From Vermamoeba vermiformis (Eukaryota; Tubulinea; Echinamoebida), in assembly GCA_045837725.1 (NCBI GenBank), contig JBEWZL010000002.1:41849-105848 (forward strand): a stretch of DNA of 64,000 nt, read 5' to 3'. The notes under the pieces are model-generated. The model saw nothing but the letters and a program-made list of their open reading frames with translations. It did not search any database and was not told the DNA's origin. This document shows positions 9,584 through 22,315 of the stretch, piece by piece. The translations under genes and the position numbers were made by a program. Position 1 is the stretch's first letter. Each line of letters starts with the position of its first letter.

Positions 9584-12500
9584 CTGTTCAACTCGACGAG
9601 AACAAAGAACGCAATGCGTTGCTATTCTATAGACACCCTGATGCAACACAAAGAGACGATGACAGGTACCAAAAATACTTTGTGTTCCCCAGGGATCTAA
9701 TTCGATACCGTTCAGAGCCAAAAAAACCTGCGGAATTAAGTGATAAAATCTCAGAAATAGAAGGAATGATCGAAAAGCTCTATAATCAAGGCAGAATTAG
9801 AGGTCTTGCTTCCGGCATCCACTACGAAGTACGAATTTCGAGCTTTTGATCTGCGATCTGAAAACTTGATCCAACTTGGATTGATATTGACATCTCATCA
9901 GGGTGTCGACGTGCTTAAAACAGTCTTTGGCATGGCCGATGCCGACATGGACGAGCCGGTATCACCTGACACCGTCTTCAGGTAACAAATTCACATTTTT
10001 GGATCGCAAAAATTTTTCTTCTAGAATCTCAAAATTATCTCGCGATGCAAATAATATCCTATAAACTTTAAGTATACCCCTTGCAAATGCCAATTGTGAT
10101 GTCTTACCGAGCTTCATTTTTGCAGAGTCGGATCCATTTCGAAAACAATGACAGCAATCGGAGTTATGCAACTATGGGAGCAAGGAAAATTTAAATTGGA
10201 CGATCCGGTCAATGACCACTTGAAGAGCTTTAAAATTGAAACAAAAGCCAAATCCTCGCCGCCAGTCACTATCAAACACCTCTTGACCCATACGGCAGGT
10301 GCGGATCTAAATTTTAGTTAGCGAATATCTCGCGATTGCAATAAGATACAGTTGGAATATATAACAATGCACAAAATTATTGTTACGAGCGATCTCGTCA
10401 AGTGGAGCTGTAAAGGTCTACTAAATAGAACTTTCCATATTAGGAAAGTCGTTGCGGATCTGCTCCACCTCAGCTTGCCAACTTGATGTCTTAATATAGA
10501 ACCGATACTAATTGCTATATATGTACAGGTCTAGGCCTCACTCGCAACATGACGGACTACCTTCAGCTCACATCTGAATTTGGGCCGCAAGCACGAGGAC
10601 CGCCCGCTAACACTAGCCGAGTATTACAACGGCAGACTAATTGCCCCACGACGAGCAGGCGAAGATTGGTTCTATTCCAATCACGGCTACGCTGCATTAG
10701 GTAAAACAATTGCATCGGAGAAACGCGGATCCGTCGTGGTTCAGAAGTTTTGGATGTATTGCAGAACGTAATATTAACATGTATATATGACGTACTATAG
10801 GCCAACTTGTTGAAGACGTGTCAGGGCAGCCATTTGCTGAATACATGGTGCAACACGTGTTCGAGCCATTAGGCATGCACAACACGGATTACAGACGCAC
10901 GAATCGAATTCGCAATAAGCTAGCAATCGGTTATAAAGTCAAGCGAGGAAGGTTTAGTCCAGTAGAAGATTTAGAGATTATTCCCGCTGGTGCAGGTACG
11001 GATCTGTCAAAGGATCTCAAAAATTAAATTTCAATGAATCTCGATCGCACGAGCGAATCTAATTTCGATTTTGAGTTAATTTATATTCTGATAGGATCTG
11101 TGTATTCAAATCTCGATGACATGATGCTCTATCTCCATGTAAGTCCAAATTGAGGATCCGCGTAACAAATTTTTCTCCAGACATGGCGGCAGAGAATTAA
11201 ATATAATTTTAGTTAGTATACCGAAATCTTTCATAAATTGATTAGATTTTGTCGATAGGCGTTGATAGGATACGGAGAAAATAAGTATGGACGAGTTCTT
11301 AAGGCAGAAACGATGCAGCTAATGTTCGCGCCGCAATTTTTCAAACATCCCTCGTTAGTTGCGATGGGCTTAGGGTTCATCATAGACCCTATTGGACCTC
11401 ACAAAGCGATCATGCATAATGGCGGTACGTCCCTTAATCAATATTTGAGTCTATATTTGGCTTTAAGCAATGTCTATAATTATCGCTGTGGTCGCATTAA
11501 TTAACGCAAAAAAAAATTAATTTTTTTTTTGTACCACGTGTCTTGACAGTTCAATAAGGCAATCTTTATTTAATGAACATTGCGCAACATTAAATAGGGT
11601 CTTATTTCGCATGCTATAAGCTCAAGTTTTGATTTTTTTGTTAGGCTGGCCTGGATTCAGTTCGTCCATGTGGTTCGTACCAGAGCTTAGATACGGAATA
11701 ATTATGTTTAGCAATGTCCTCAACGATCGATTGGATACTTTATGCAGACAGAGTAGTACGTACATAATTTAATCGATTTAACGGTCGTCGCGTCATTTTT
11801 ATTGAATAAATTTTTGAAAGACCGGGATGTATCCGATTGTTCGCTAATCCCGCCGAAAACTATGCTAACAATTCCTCCATATAGTCTATACTATCGAAGG
11901 CTCCTCACCTGAACAGCATACAGTTGAGCCGAGTCAAGAAGATCGCGCGAGCTGGAAAGAGCTTATTGGATCTTACGTAGTGCCGAAGAACTCGCCTCTC
12001 GTCTTGAAACTACAGTTCATTCGTCGAGTACAGGTATGTGGTCGATATTAGTGCGCTATAATTGTCTGCCTAAAATTAGCCCAATTTATGAGCACAAAAC
12101 GTAGTTTCGGAATTTTTCATGCGTAAATGCGAGTGACCTCAGAATGGGACCGCGTCTCAAAGTGAAATGGCTGGTCCCTTTATGATCATATTATCGATGT
12201 TGTATTGCCGCACAGAACCTCATTTCGGAATTTTTGTCCTTCGGCCCGTGCTATGAAATTTGGTCCCGTCAAGCGAATTACGCTCGTTCGTATTCACTAT
12301 GTTACTAGGTATACAGCGCTATTACCTTTTTAGCTGTTGACATGTCGTCTCATTACTTAATATCCAATTTTGCGTTCTCGTACGTGACCGATTTGTCAGA
12401 TCTGACATTACACGTGAAGTTACGGGAGTTATCGGTATGAGTAACCATAGTTATATTGACATTGTATAGCGTATCTTTCTTAAGCTCAAGATAGCGTTAT

Positions 12501-13182
12501 GCCACATAATCCCCGCAGTCACACAGCAACCGATTGAGTTTGGGGTTGGATCTTATGAACACAATCTAAAATCGCAGCTAATTGAGCGGATCTGCCTTAT
12601 TTTGCAAATTTATTTCTTTATAACTAGCGTATTTTCGATGTAATTACATAGGGATAAATATTTTAAACTTTGCTGGAATATCTCGCTAACCTCGAGATCT
12701 TTTCTATTTTAGGTCAGTGAATTGAATGGTAAATTGAGTGTAATTGGCTTGTCTTTACGCGGCGAAGATGTTTTGCATCCGTTGGCTGAAAAATGGACGT
12801 TCGAGACTGCTGGTAAGTCTTATAAGTTTATTTTTACGGTTTATCACTTTGTTTGTGCATTGCCAACTTGTCATTTTGGTTTTATAAAATTATTGCAAAG
12901 GTATATTAATTTTTCGGGGACAGATCCGGAATTTAGTTGATAAAATATAAATACTGAAATGACTCATGAATTGGGTTCTGATAAGTGTCGACAGGCTCTA
13001 AGATGCCTCAGCGAATAGCGTTCATGAAACAAAGTGACGGATCTATTCAATTGGTGACACGTGGATTTTACACATTGAACAAATTGACGAAGCGTGATCA
13101 TGCGATTTTATTGGTTAAACGCGCTGTGATCTTTAGTGGACTATTAGGAACGACTTGGTTAGTCCTATCACTCTTCTTCTAA
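9584..13182 (+). CDS. beta-lactamase-related serine hydrolase (class C/LACTB-like) with C-terminal membrane anchor
   Basis: At least ten exons. The three catalytic signatures are in order: SISK in VGSISKTMTAIGVMQLWEQG (about 10129-10190), YSN in WFYSNHGYAALG (about 10670), and HNG in IMHNGGWPGFSSSMWF (about 11412 and 11645, split by an intron). HLLTHTAG, FEPLGMHNTDY and AGAGSVYSNLDDM are further family blocks. The C-terminus adds a beta-rich region and a hydrophobic anchor (AVIFSGLLGTTWLVLSLFF). Family members are serine peptidases or esterases, not necessarily antibiotic resistance enzymes. In the exon at 10534-10690 the frame shifts by one base at about 10582, beside TTTGGG, between DYLQLTSEF and GRKHEDRPL. 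That is a sequencing slip or an inactivating change. One intron (12033-12713) is about 680 bp. The N-terminal exon is not resolved; the start given is only the limit of the open frame. Confidence 0.75.
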
Positions 13183-13665
13183 TGGCCACGAAGTAATTGG
13201 TAAGTAATCGCAGTGCAATTGTTATTTTTTTAAAGATCCCATCCGGTTTTTTTTTCATCACGAAGAAATCAATGTGATCTCGAATAGTCTGTACTCGTAA
13301 TACGAATAATACCTTTTGCTTATACGCGTTCTATTATAGTTCTTATGACCGAAGAACGTTAAAGAATCTTCGTTCAGTAATCCGAGATCCACGGTCAATA
13401 AATAGAAAGTATGATTGATGACAGATTATTCCTCCTGTGATTCAAACACCGACAAAATGCACTTTTTTGCAATGCACATTCGACATTTCATTAGCTTTCA
13501 AAGAGCAGATCAGACGACACAAAGGCAGATCGAAGCTGAAAAAATAACTTCGCTTGGTAATTTGGATCTAGCTTACTTACACTTTCACAAAGTTAAACTA
13601 CGGCAAATTACTGTGTAAATTACACGCCTAAACACTTGCCACCTATAATACTACAATATAACAAT
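13183..13665. other. intergenic spacer
   Basis: AT-rich spacer between two plus-strand genes. It contains an open frame of 67 codons (13415-13618) without recognisable features. Most likely it holds the 3' UTR of the serine hydrolase gene and the promoter of the PHD-finger gene. Confidence 0.4.
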
Positions 13666-15593
13666 ATGGAAACGCAATCAAGCCAACCTTCAGAATCTGC
13701 TGGCGCAGATCAGCTCGGTGTTCAAAGTAACAAAGCGGCAAATCAATCTAAGAAAAGTAGCCACAAGATCAAAACAGTGTCCATGTTCGTAAGTCTATTT
13801 TAACAGTTTACAAGCCGTTTATGTTAATTACACGATCTGGTCCCTTCTGGATCGACGGTACTATTTCCAAAATTTCAATTTCAACTTCCATCCGAAGCGT
13901 TAATTAACGATTTAATTGTAACCTAGCATGAAGAAGAGTGCTTTATATGTCATAAGAGCGCTAGCGAGAAAGAAAATACAACTTTCATCGGATGCAGCTT
14001 CTGTCCAAAATCTTATCATCTCTCCTGTTTGCCTGCCGGTACCATCATTACCTCACCTCGATGGTAAGTACTTTAAGAACATAGTTTCTGTTTCGATTTT
14101 CATACTCCTGTCACTAGCGGAAGATATTTCGCGATTAGTTTGACGAGATCCAATTTTAGCTCAAATTGGGAACTCTCAGGTTCCTCGTTGTTTTGGGTCT
14201 CTTAAATTAACCTTAGCGAGTACGTTAGTCAGAATACTAAACAAAATCAAAGCATATCTATCACCATTTAAATTTTATTTTATTTTGCTCGATTTGGCTT
14301 CGTTCGAAAAAATAGTTGATCCGTAACCGAAAGAAGAATCAAATCACGACGGGAACTAACTCGATTGACATTAGGGGATGCCCAGCTCATAAATGCGCTA
14401 CCTGTGGTGCACCTAGCTCGAAGAGCAGAGGCAAAATGTTCAGATGTGTTTCCTGCCCTACCGCTTTGTGCTCGTAAGTCCTTTGCTCTTTGCAAAATCA
14501 AGACTATAATGGCCACCGCGTGCATAAATTAGAGTTTTCTACTGCTTTTCATCGAGTTTAATGCTAATGTTTGCCCGATCCAGGCTTCATGTTCCTAAAG
14601 ATTGTAAAGTTGTTCCTCAAAACATCTTAGAGGAGCGTGGATATTCATCATCGAGCTTCCACTTCATATTCTGCCATAAGTGCGAGGTAAGGACTGCTTT
14701 GAATCTCATTTCGTCGCATCCGCATTAAAATTATGTTCGATCAGCAAGTGGATCTCGACAGCAAGCCAGGACAAAAGCGAACGGCCAGCGAGGCAGGGCT
14801 CGATATTGCTTCTATATTGAAGAAGAGGAAGATAGGATCTAACCAGATGGTCAAAAGTCCACCCGACGAACAAATTTTAATTCCAATGCGCGGGTTGTTC
14901 TCATCCGGATTCGTCTTCCAAAAACAAGTAGCCGACGAGATCGGTATTAGGTACGAATAGGCTTCCCATATACTATAGTATCGTATTCATTGCTTCCGCT
15001 TTGAAATACCGTACTACGAAAGAGATTACGATTTGGTGACACATCCATCCTTAATTAATGGCCCACGACTGATTTTCTTTTTGAATAGCCAACCCTTGCT
15101 TAGTCAGTATGTCCACGGTGCTACTCGTAACAACGGATGGAGATTCTTGGAGGAAAAATTGAAGATCTGGCTCGATAAACACACAGATCTTGTTGCGCGC
15201 CTAGAAAGCGAAGCCAAATCCGCTGAGCCTCCAGTACAACCTCAACAACCAGTTGTACCAGAGCCGATCATTAAGCAAGAGCCTATTCACCATCTGAGAG
15301 CCGCTTCTAATGACATCAAGATCCGTCTGAGGCTGAACCAGCAAAGCCAACCCGATCTCCGACCAAAACAACAGCCGATGTGGGAACCTCATCGCAACTA
15401 CATCCCCGTACTCACTGCATATGAAATTGCCGCATTACAACAACAAGAAGAGAACAACAGTCTAATCTTAGGTGAATCTCCGACCTTCTACGGATCAGAT
15501 TCGTCTGAAATCGAAGTCGAAGAGACGGGCGTTTGGTCTATCGATATATTCCAACAACAGAGTAATAGGTCTCAAGAGACGGCTTATTATTAA
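13666..15593 (+). CDS. PHD-type zinc-finger protein
   Basis: Six exons. Exon 1 (METQSSQPSESAG...) is polar and ends in KIKTVSMF. Exon 2 carries a PHD-like cluster, ECFICHKSASEKENTTFIGC and SFCPKSYHLSCLP (about 13930-14040). Exon 3 adds GCPAHKCATCGAPSSKSRGK and FRCVSCPTALC, a second Cys/His module of the kind found beside PHD fingers in NSD-type chromatin proteins. FHFIFCHKCE closes the cluster. The C-terminal half has a small conserved-looking region (NNGWRFLEEKLKIWLDKH) followed by Pro/Gln-rich low complexity. A nuclear chromatin-reader role is inferred from the fingers. The exon joins in 14700-15030 are less certain. Confidence 0.7.
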
Positions 15594-16332
15594 TCCAATA
15601 GGCCTTGATTTAAAAAAATCGAATCAAAACTTGTAAAGTAGATCTTGCGAATTATTTATAACAATAAAAAAACCAGCGGTGTATTATTAGGAACTCTTGT
15701 TCATAAGAACTTTCGAATTGTGAATTACGCTTACGTACATTGCAATATACCGGCTGTTCAGTGAACGGTATACTTTGGTCGTATTCACTTTTAATCCGTT
15801 CAAATCACTTTTCAACCTGACGTCAATTCAGATATTATTTTCCTTCCGCGGAACGAGAATAAATCTTCGTTGCCTCGTCCGTAACAACTTTCATACTGAT
15901 GTTCCCAAGTCAAAATGTGCTCTTATTCTAGAATCATTATTTAAGATTCAAAAAGCAATTCGGTTGGTGGTCGATACTTATACATAGTATTACTTTCATT
16001 AGCAATCAAGATCTTGCGAGCTGAATGAAAGTGACAAGCATCGTACAAATTTTTTTCGGTCCCGTCCACTTTTTTCAGTGAATAAACCCCGCAACGATAA
16101 ACCGGCTAAACTCTTTACTTGAAACAGCAATACGCTTTATCTACCCTTAATAATAACATACAAGAATACAGCACTACTTTGCCGAGCTTGCTGATTCACG
16201 CTGAATCAACCGTTAATTTGCTGTACAAATTTAGCGCAGAAGGTTCTCGGCGACCGAAATCCCGTTGCCTGTCTCCTCAATCGTCAACAAGATTATCCTA
16301 AACTTTTCACTAACTACTCTTCAGTCGGCTGA
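15594..16332. other. convergent intergenic region
   Basis: About 740 bp between the 3' ends of two convergent genes. A polyadenylation-like AATAAA occurs at about 15662. Several short open frames are present, but none has exon-like composition, splice sites or repeats. I see nothing I can support here. Confidence 0.4.
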
Positions 16333-19300
16333 TTACGATTGCTCGTTCATTTTCATCTTCTCGTCGTTGAGCTCTTGAATGATTTGTTCGAAGTCCTTAA
16401 AAAAGTAGATCCGGTCAGTTACCGCTTGAACACGAACCACAATAATAAAATTATAGCTCAATTGTGAGTGTAGCGTTGTGTAGGATGAGTGTTTGTGCCT
16501 TACAGGACGGTGATCAGGTTCGAACTGACAACACTTGACCATCAGTTGTTTGAAGAACACATCAACACTTGCATCGAGTTGTGGAATGCGACCTGTTTCG
16601 CGAATGTCGATGGCAACGGACACCAAGTTCTCTGCTGAGCCGTGGGGTTTTTTGCCGCTCAGAATCTCGTACATCAGAATGCCAAACATCCACACATCTG
16701 CAAAAACAACATCGCGAGTCAGTATTGTTCTTCAGGTGACAAGTGTCAAACAAAGTGTCACTTTTGTGATGAAAGAATTCGGTGCACACGTACCACTCTT
16801 CTTGGAGTAAGTGCCATTGCGAATCGATTCAGGTGCCATGCTCGCTGCTGGTCCAATGGTTTGATTTGTTTTCGAACCATCTCCTTCTTTCAGTTTTCTG
16901 CTCATGCCAAAGTCTGCGAGCTTCAAATGACCTTCTGCTGTGATCTAAACAAACAACAACAGACGATCAGTTTGTATTCAACGGACAACAGGTGATTGAC
17001 TTGTTTGTTTTGAATGCTTACGAGAACATTTCGTGCAGCAACATCGCGATGAATGATGCCGTGTGAGTGAAGATGTTCGAGACCACTTGCAATCGAGACA
17101 AGCATGTCGATCACTTGTTGTTTCGACTGAGGAGGATGGCCTTGCAGCTGCGACCATAGACTGCCACCTGCGCAGTACTCCATCACGAGACCAATCGTGT
17201 GTTCATCGAGCTGAGTAATACCGAGTGTCACGAGCACATTAGGATGAGGCTTGATAGACCTAGCAAGAAGGTGTTAGTGAAGGTCAATGAGAGATGAAAG
17301 TGTCAAGGTACGTACAAAGCCAAGTTAGCCTCGTTGAGGAAATCGTCCGTGGACAACATGTTGCTTTGATGAACTTTGACAGCGACAGGCGTGTTGTTGT
17401 ACATCGCTGCGTACACTGCTCCGAACGAGCCTGGAAAGAGAAGCGTCAGAAACAATAGCAAAGGATGGGCAAACATGAGACACTTGTCAATCGTCATTTC
17501 GATTCATGACACGTGTCAACTGGCCAAGGCGAGTCCGTACCTGAGGCTATTTGTTGCTTGAGTTGAATCTTCTGCTTTGGAATGGAGTAATTGTTCATCG
17601 CGACGGCTGAAGGCAATGAGATGTACTTGCCATCGTCGTTGTCAGTGTTGAGCACTTTGACAGATGTCAACTCGGCTGTCTCTTGCTTCTTGTTTCTACT
17701 ACGCTTCACTAACAGTATCAGCAACAACACTCCGCCTCCGAGAGCTGCGCCAATACCGACTACAACACCAGCAATTGTACCAGCTGCAAATTAACAATGA
17801 GATCGAGAAGTCAACGGAAGAAAAGGTAATGGTGCTCACCTTGGGTGTCGACGCCGCCGGGGGTATTAGCCTCAGGAGTGAGTGATGCGTCACTTTGGGG
17901 CACGGTTGATGGAGTTTGTACCGTTGGCGTATTTTGATCAGACGGTGATGCCGATGGAGCACTAGTGAGAGGGGCAGATATCGGTGTTGGGTTTGGCGTG
18001 ATGCCAAGCTCGCTCAAATCGACTAGCCCCTTTGCCTGTGACATCTGTGTGACACTTCCCGAGAGCGCCGAATCAGTCCAGAATGTGGTGATCTGTTCGA
18101 AGTCAATACAACGCGTGGTGAGTGGTTCAAAGTACGTACTTGACCGTTGCTCCAAACTACAGCGCTGGTGTCAGGAGAGCCATATGCACCTTCCACACAT
18201 GCCATCTTGTCGCTCGTCACTTGCGAAGGGATCGTGTTGCCGTCCCATGACACTACTTGGTAGCACACTGAGCTCACAGGTCTGTTGATCATTTGTGTGT
18301 GACCGAACAAGAGTGCGTTGGAACTGATTGGAATCAAGTCCATCGACATGTCTGTCGTGTTGGACGTGATCCAAAAGTCGAACGTCGCGCCTGCCGTGCC
18401 TGTCTGAGGGTCGTATGTGCACGCTAAAAATAGGGTTAAGTAACTTTTTCGGATCTCGAAGATCTTTTTGGTAAGTTACCTTTTATGGAAGAAAATTGGG
18501 TATTACCAGGCTCGTTCCAAAGTACGATATATGTGTTATTAATTAAGGTCACCATTGCACCAGGGCTTAAGACAAACATTTTGAGTACTTGCCGTTCATG
18601 AACGAGTTAAAAATAGCTACTTACAAAGCGCGCGCAGTAGTACTTAGCTGCGTTAAGCTGAGAATGCTCGAGGCTGATTCGCTCAATATTGATACACTTA
18701 ATGTCGACTGAGCGTAGTCACTTTCAAAGTCCTCGAGGAGAATCATAAAGGTCGTTGCAGATCCGCCTTCAAAGGCTTGCAAGTAATCTTGTCGAATCTC
18801 TCGTGTCTTAAAATAGGAGTTAGCGAATCATACTACAGTATTTTAATGCTTACGCTTACTTGCGGCTTCGGGTTGTTTGAGATCTGTTTGGTGGATGTAG
18901 CGACAGAGATGACTCCACCAGAGGATATCGAATAAGTGGCGAAGTAGACCTTCTTCTGGGCGTACCAAGTCCAATAAAGCGCTAGCTTAGTACCGCTGCT
19001 ATAAACCACTGCAGAGTAACGAACTTGATCCGCAATGAAGCTGCCAGTTCCGGTCAGAGTTTGTGGAGCTGTTAGGTAAGCACCCGTTGAAGTAAAGCAA
19101 CGTGCTTTGAGAGGCTCTGAAGTAGACTAAGCGAGGAGTCAGAAGATGAAGCGCTTTGGTCTGGATCGAACTTACTGTACTGGCTCCTTCGCTCCATACC
19201 ACAATGAAGCCGTTTGGTATTGCTGCATCAAAAAAAGTTAGTACATAAATGCGGTTAAGCGGATTTTGAGTCTTTACCAAGTACGGTAATACGCTTAGCG

Positions 19301-20424
19301 ATGATAGGATTGCTGGATCTCGCCAGATCAGAGACAGAAAATGGCTGCGAGCCACTGATAAGGGTACCGTTGCGAGCGAATATGGAGCCAACGATTTGAT
19401 CGTAAGCACCGCCTGTAGCATGCCAAACAGTCACCAAAAGCTCTTCATTACTTGACGACAGAATCTTGGTAGCCGTAAGAGCTGTCTGCGTAGTAAATGA
19501 ACCGTTAAGAGCAGCAGTAGTCTGGCCTAACGATGATAGCGAGGAATTGTCTCCTAAAACGAAAGTGTTAGATCTCCATCTTCCGCACGTGCACATTACG
19601 TAACCAACGCAATCAACTGAATCAAGTTATCCTAGTACTTCGTATATATGATATACTTAATAATTCAATTTCATAAATATCCAAGTAAACGGTTCCCGGG
19701 TAAGTTCCGTACTTGGATCGAGTTTAAGGAGACCAATCCTGGCAATTCGGCAAGGTTGCCTCAAATTTAATAGCAGAACTAAGCAATGCAGAATAACATT
19801 GTAGTAGAGTATGATCATGTTTTGAGAATCGAAATAAATTAAGTCAGAGACGAGGATCCGATCAGTGGACGGATCCATGTAACAGAAGCCAGTAAACGTA
19901 TTATACGATGCATATTTCTCTTGAAGTCACAATGTGGTACTTTTAGCCGCGTAGTTAGATTTCAGAAACGTTAGCGAACAACGACCGGAGGGTCAAAAAT
20001 TATTACGCTGGATACAATCGCGGTTAAATGTTAATTATTCAAAACCAAGTCTTAAATGGACCAAAATATAATAATATTACGGAAGAAGCTATTGGTACCA
20101 AAAAAAAAACTTACCTCTTCGACAATTATCTTCAGCAGGCACAAATGGGAAGTATCCATCTGTTCTATTACATCGGCATGATGTATTACAGCCAAGATTA
20201 CCAACTAGGCATTCGCATCTGTAATTACATTGCAAAATCAATTAGAAATTATATATGTTTTTGAAACATTTAATCACCGGTTGCTTATCAAATTATTTAA
20301 CTCATTGAGTTTTGTCAGTGTATAAAATACCGAGCTTACCCATTAGCAAATGAAGTAGATCCATTCAGCGCCAAGAAAATAAGCGCGATCCAATAAACAA
20401 AAACCAATTCGCCTTTTCTATGCA
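16333..20424 (-). CDS. receptor tyrosine-kinase-like protein, paralogue 1
   Basis: About 15 exons. Signal peptide in exon 1 (VYWIALIFLALNGSTSFANG). Exon 2 is Cys-rich (CECLVGNLGCNTSCRC, 20114-20223). A long ectodomain (19556-17850) has repeated beta-rich units (DQIVGSIFARNGTLIS, TFWTDSALSGSV) and ends in a Pro/Ser/Thr stalk. A single transmembrane helix follows (IAGVVVGIGAALGGGVLLLI), with a basic stop-transfer. The kinase motifs are complete: SGSFGAVY, VAVK, HRDVAARN, ADFGMS, MAPE, DVWMFG. HRDVAARN is the tyrosine-kinase form, although the activation segment (IGPAASMAPESI) is atypical. It is an inverted paralogue of 24827-28491, with the same exon order. Intron 2 (19557-20113) is about 556 bp and otherwise empty. 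It is probably a surface receptor that signals by phosphorylation; no ligand can be inferred. Confidence 0.85.
16500..17200 (-). repeat. kinase-domain arm of an inverted near-identical pair
   Basis: Exons 12-14 and their introns are nearly identical, in inverted orientation, to 27640-28335. Runs of over 100 bases differ by only one or two substitutions, and intron sequence after the VLVSIQ codons is shared as well. The flanking exons of the two genes are clearly more diverged, so the similarity is patchy. Confidence 0.85.
18143..18400 (-). repeat. ectodomain arm of an inverted near-identical pair
   Basis: The exon encoding MSMDLIPISSNALLFGHTQM and the following residues, through AYGSPDTSAVVW, is nearly identical in inverted orientation to 26524-26795. 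The exons on either side (signal peptide and propeller side, stalk and membrane side) are only moderately similar. Confidence 0.8.
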
Positions 20425-20737
20425 TTATTTGTTTAATCAAAGTTCATTCTCCTTCGCTACTGGATTATCTTCTTCAGTTGTGCAAGTCGAACGAAGAAAA
20501 AGACGAACTGCTGACACGGACTTTATAAGGAAAATTCTAAAAATAATCATCTCCTTATTTAGCAAACAAAAAATATTGCGCGAATTTTCCAGCGACTCGG
20601 GGTACTTTCGCCACAGATAGCGACAAAGATCTAATCGCCTTAATTGAAGCGACTTACGAGGTCAAGATCTCGATCCCCAAGAAATACTCCGGTCGATCCA
20701 ATTGTGTATCTTCTGTATACTAAATGAGGCCTATTTA
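20425..20737. other. spacer between minus-strand genes
   Basis: About 310 bp holding the 5' flank of the receptor kinase gene and the 3' flank of the SDR gene. I see no gene, RNA or repeat. Confidence 0.4.
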
Positions 20738-22315
20738 CTAGTTTAATCCAACAAGCTTTGCACTAACGACCCATAGTCTGCTTGAAGTCTCATCATCGAG
20801 GCCGTTCGGATGTGGTGCGATCGGCTTGCATTCCTCCCAATAGCTTCCACTATCGATCTTAGGGCATAAAGCTGCAGCCAGTGTCGTCTGATATAATGTA
20901 ATATTAGACGCTAGATCCACAGGTGGTGTTTGGAGTTAAGAAAAGTCAGAAAGAATATCACCGACGCAATCGTTAAAAAAATGTGTCTGGCAATTCTCTA
21001 CCCGGCAACATTTGACAGATTTCGAATCTAACAAAATCTAATATGATACCCTCGCTAGTATGATGATAACGGGTAATGATACAAGCGAGAGTGCCTCTAG
21101 TCTAGAATGACCAAACATGACATGATCCTGGATCTTGCTTACCTGTGCTCCTTCGTAGTTCGTTTTCATGAATAGTTTCAATAATGGCGTTACCATGAAT
21201 TGCATGTAATGTGGCAGGTAATTGCGCCAAATATCAGAAATTACTAGTCACGTAGATCGATGTTAGTTCGGTACAGATCGCTCTGACGGAGCTTATCTCC
21301 GATTCTTTACGGTCGTTAAGCACTTACCTAATCCAGGGTGCAATGAGACTGCAGTAATATTTCTATTGTCTTTTTCTAATCGCTTGGCTAGCTCGTGTGT
21401 GAAGAGGACATTGCCCAATTTGCTCTGCGTGTACGCCACACCAGCCACGTAAGGCTTTTCAGTCTGCAAATCGTCAAAATTGATTTTTCCGTGACGATGG
21501 CCCATTGAGGCTACGTTGACTATGCGGCCACCATTATTGACGAGATCGTCGTTCAAAAATAGGTTTGTTAGCAGAAAAGGTGCTAGGTGGTTCACGCCGA
21601 AGTGACTCTCGAAGCCATCTCGTGTCTTTCTGCACTCCTTCTCCTGCGGAAAAACCGATAAGGTGGATCGAGCAATACGAATAAAATTTAATCAAAATTA
21701 TAGTTTATGCGGTTGCGGAATTACCGATTCGATAAATGAGGCAAAAAATGAGAAAGTCTTACCAATACTCCTGCATTATTAATCAAAATATCGACTTTCT
21801 TGTTCTTCTTTTTAAATTCTCTTTCAAACCGTCGAATGTCCTCTAGCGAAGCCAGATCGAGTAGCATATATTCAACATTATTATTCTTAGAATATGCTTT
21901 GATATCTTTAACCGTCTGTTCTCCTTTGATGAGTCGCGCACGGCTAAGGGAAGAGATGAATTAGAGCGGAATAATTCGCCGAAACTCTAACAGTCTTTAA
22001 ACTTACTGACAATGACGTTCGCATTTAATTTCGCAAATTCCTTCGCGGCTTCTTTCCCAATACCAGCGTTTCCGCCCGTCAGAATGACGCACTACCGATA
22101 ACAATTAGATTTTTTTCAATTTCCTTCGAGCACGTACTTTACCGGTTAGATCTGGTTTGTAGCGATTAACTCCACCCGCAGCCCACTAAAAATTATAATT
22201 AATAGTCTAGTCCGCGAAATTGAATCGCGTTTATACGTACTCGTCGGATCAGGTAATAACAGATAAAACCAACGCCAAATACCCAGGTAAGCTTCGAACG
22301 TAATATGCCATCCAT
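20738..22315 (-). CDS. short-chain dehydrogenase (retinol dehydrogenase-like) with N-terminal membrane anchor
   Basis: Seven or eight exons. The N-terminus MDGILRSKLTWVFGVGFICY followed by YLIRR is a signal anchor. The Rossmann motif is CVILTGGNAGIGKEAAKEFA (TGGxxGIG, about 22010-22090). LLDLASLEDIRRFEREF and VDILINNAGVL (NNAG, about 21780) follow. The active site is VAYTQSKLGNVLF (YxxxK, about 21430), with RIVNVASMGHRHGK carrying the catalytic serine and LHPGLG after it. The C-terminal exon ends RLWVVSAKLVGLN. This is the RDH/WWOX-like SDR layout: an NADP-dependent oxidoreductase at a membrane, probably the ER, acting on a lipid or retinoid-like substrate. The substrate cannot be read from sequence. 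It shares a 518-bp divergent promoter region with the CRT-like transporter. Confidence 0.85.

Noticed and set aside
20028-20264. Plus-strand 78-codon frame
   Set aside because: It overlaps, in antisense, the Cys-rich exon of receptor kinase 1, which matches the paralogue's exon.
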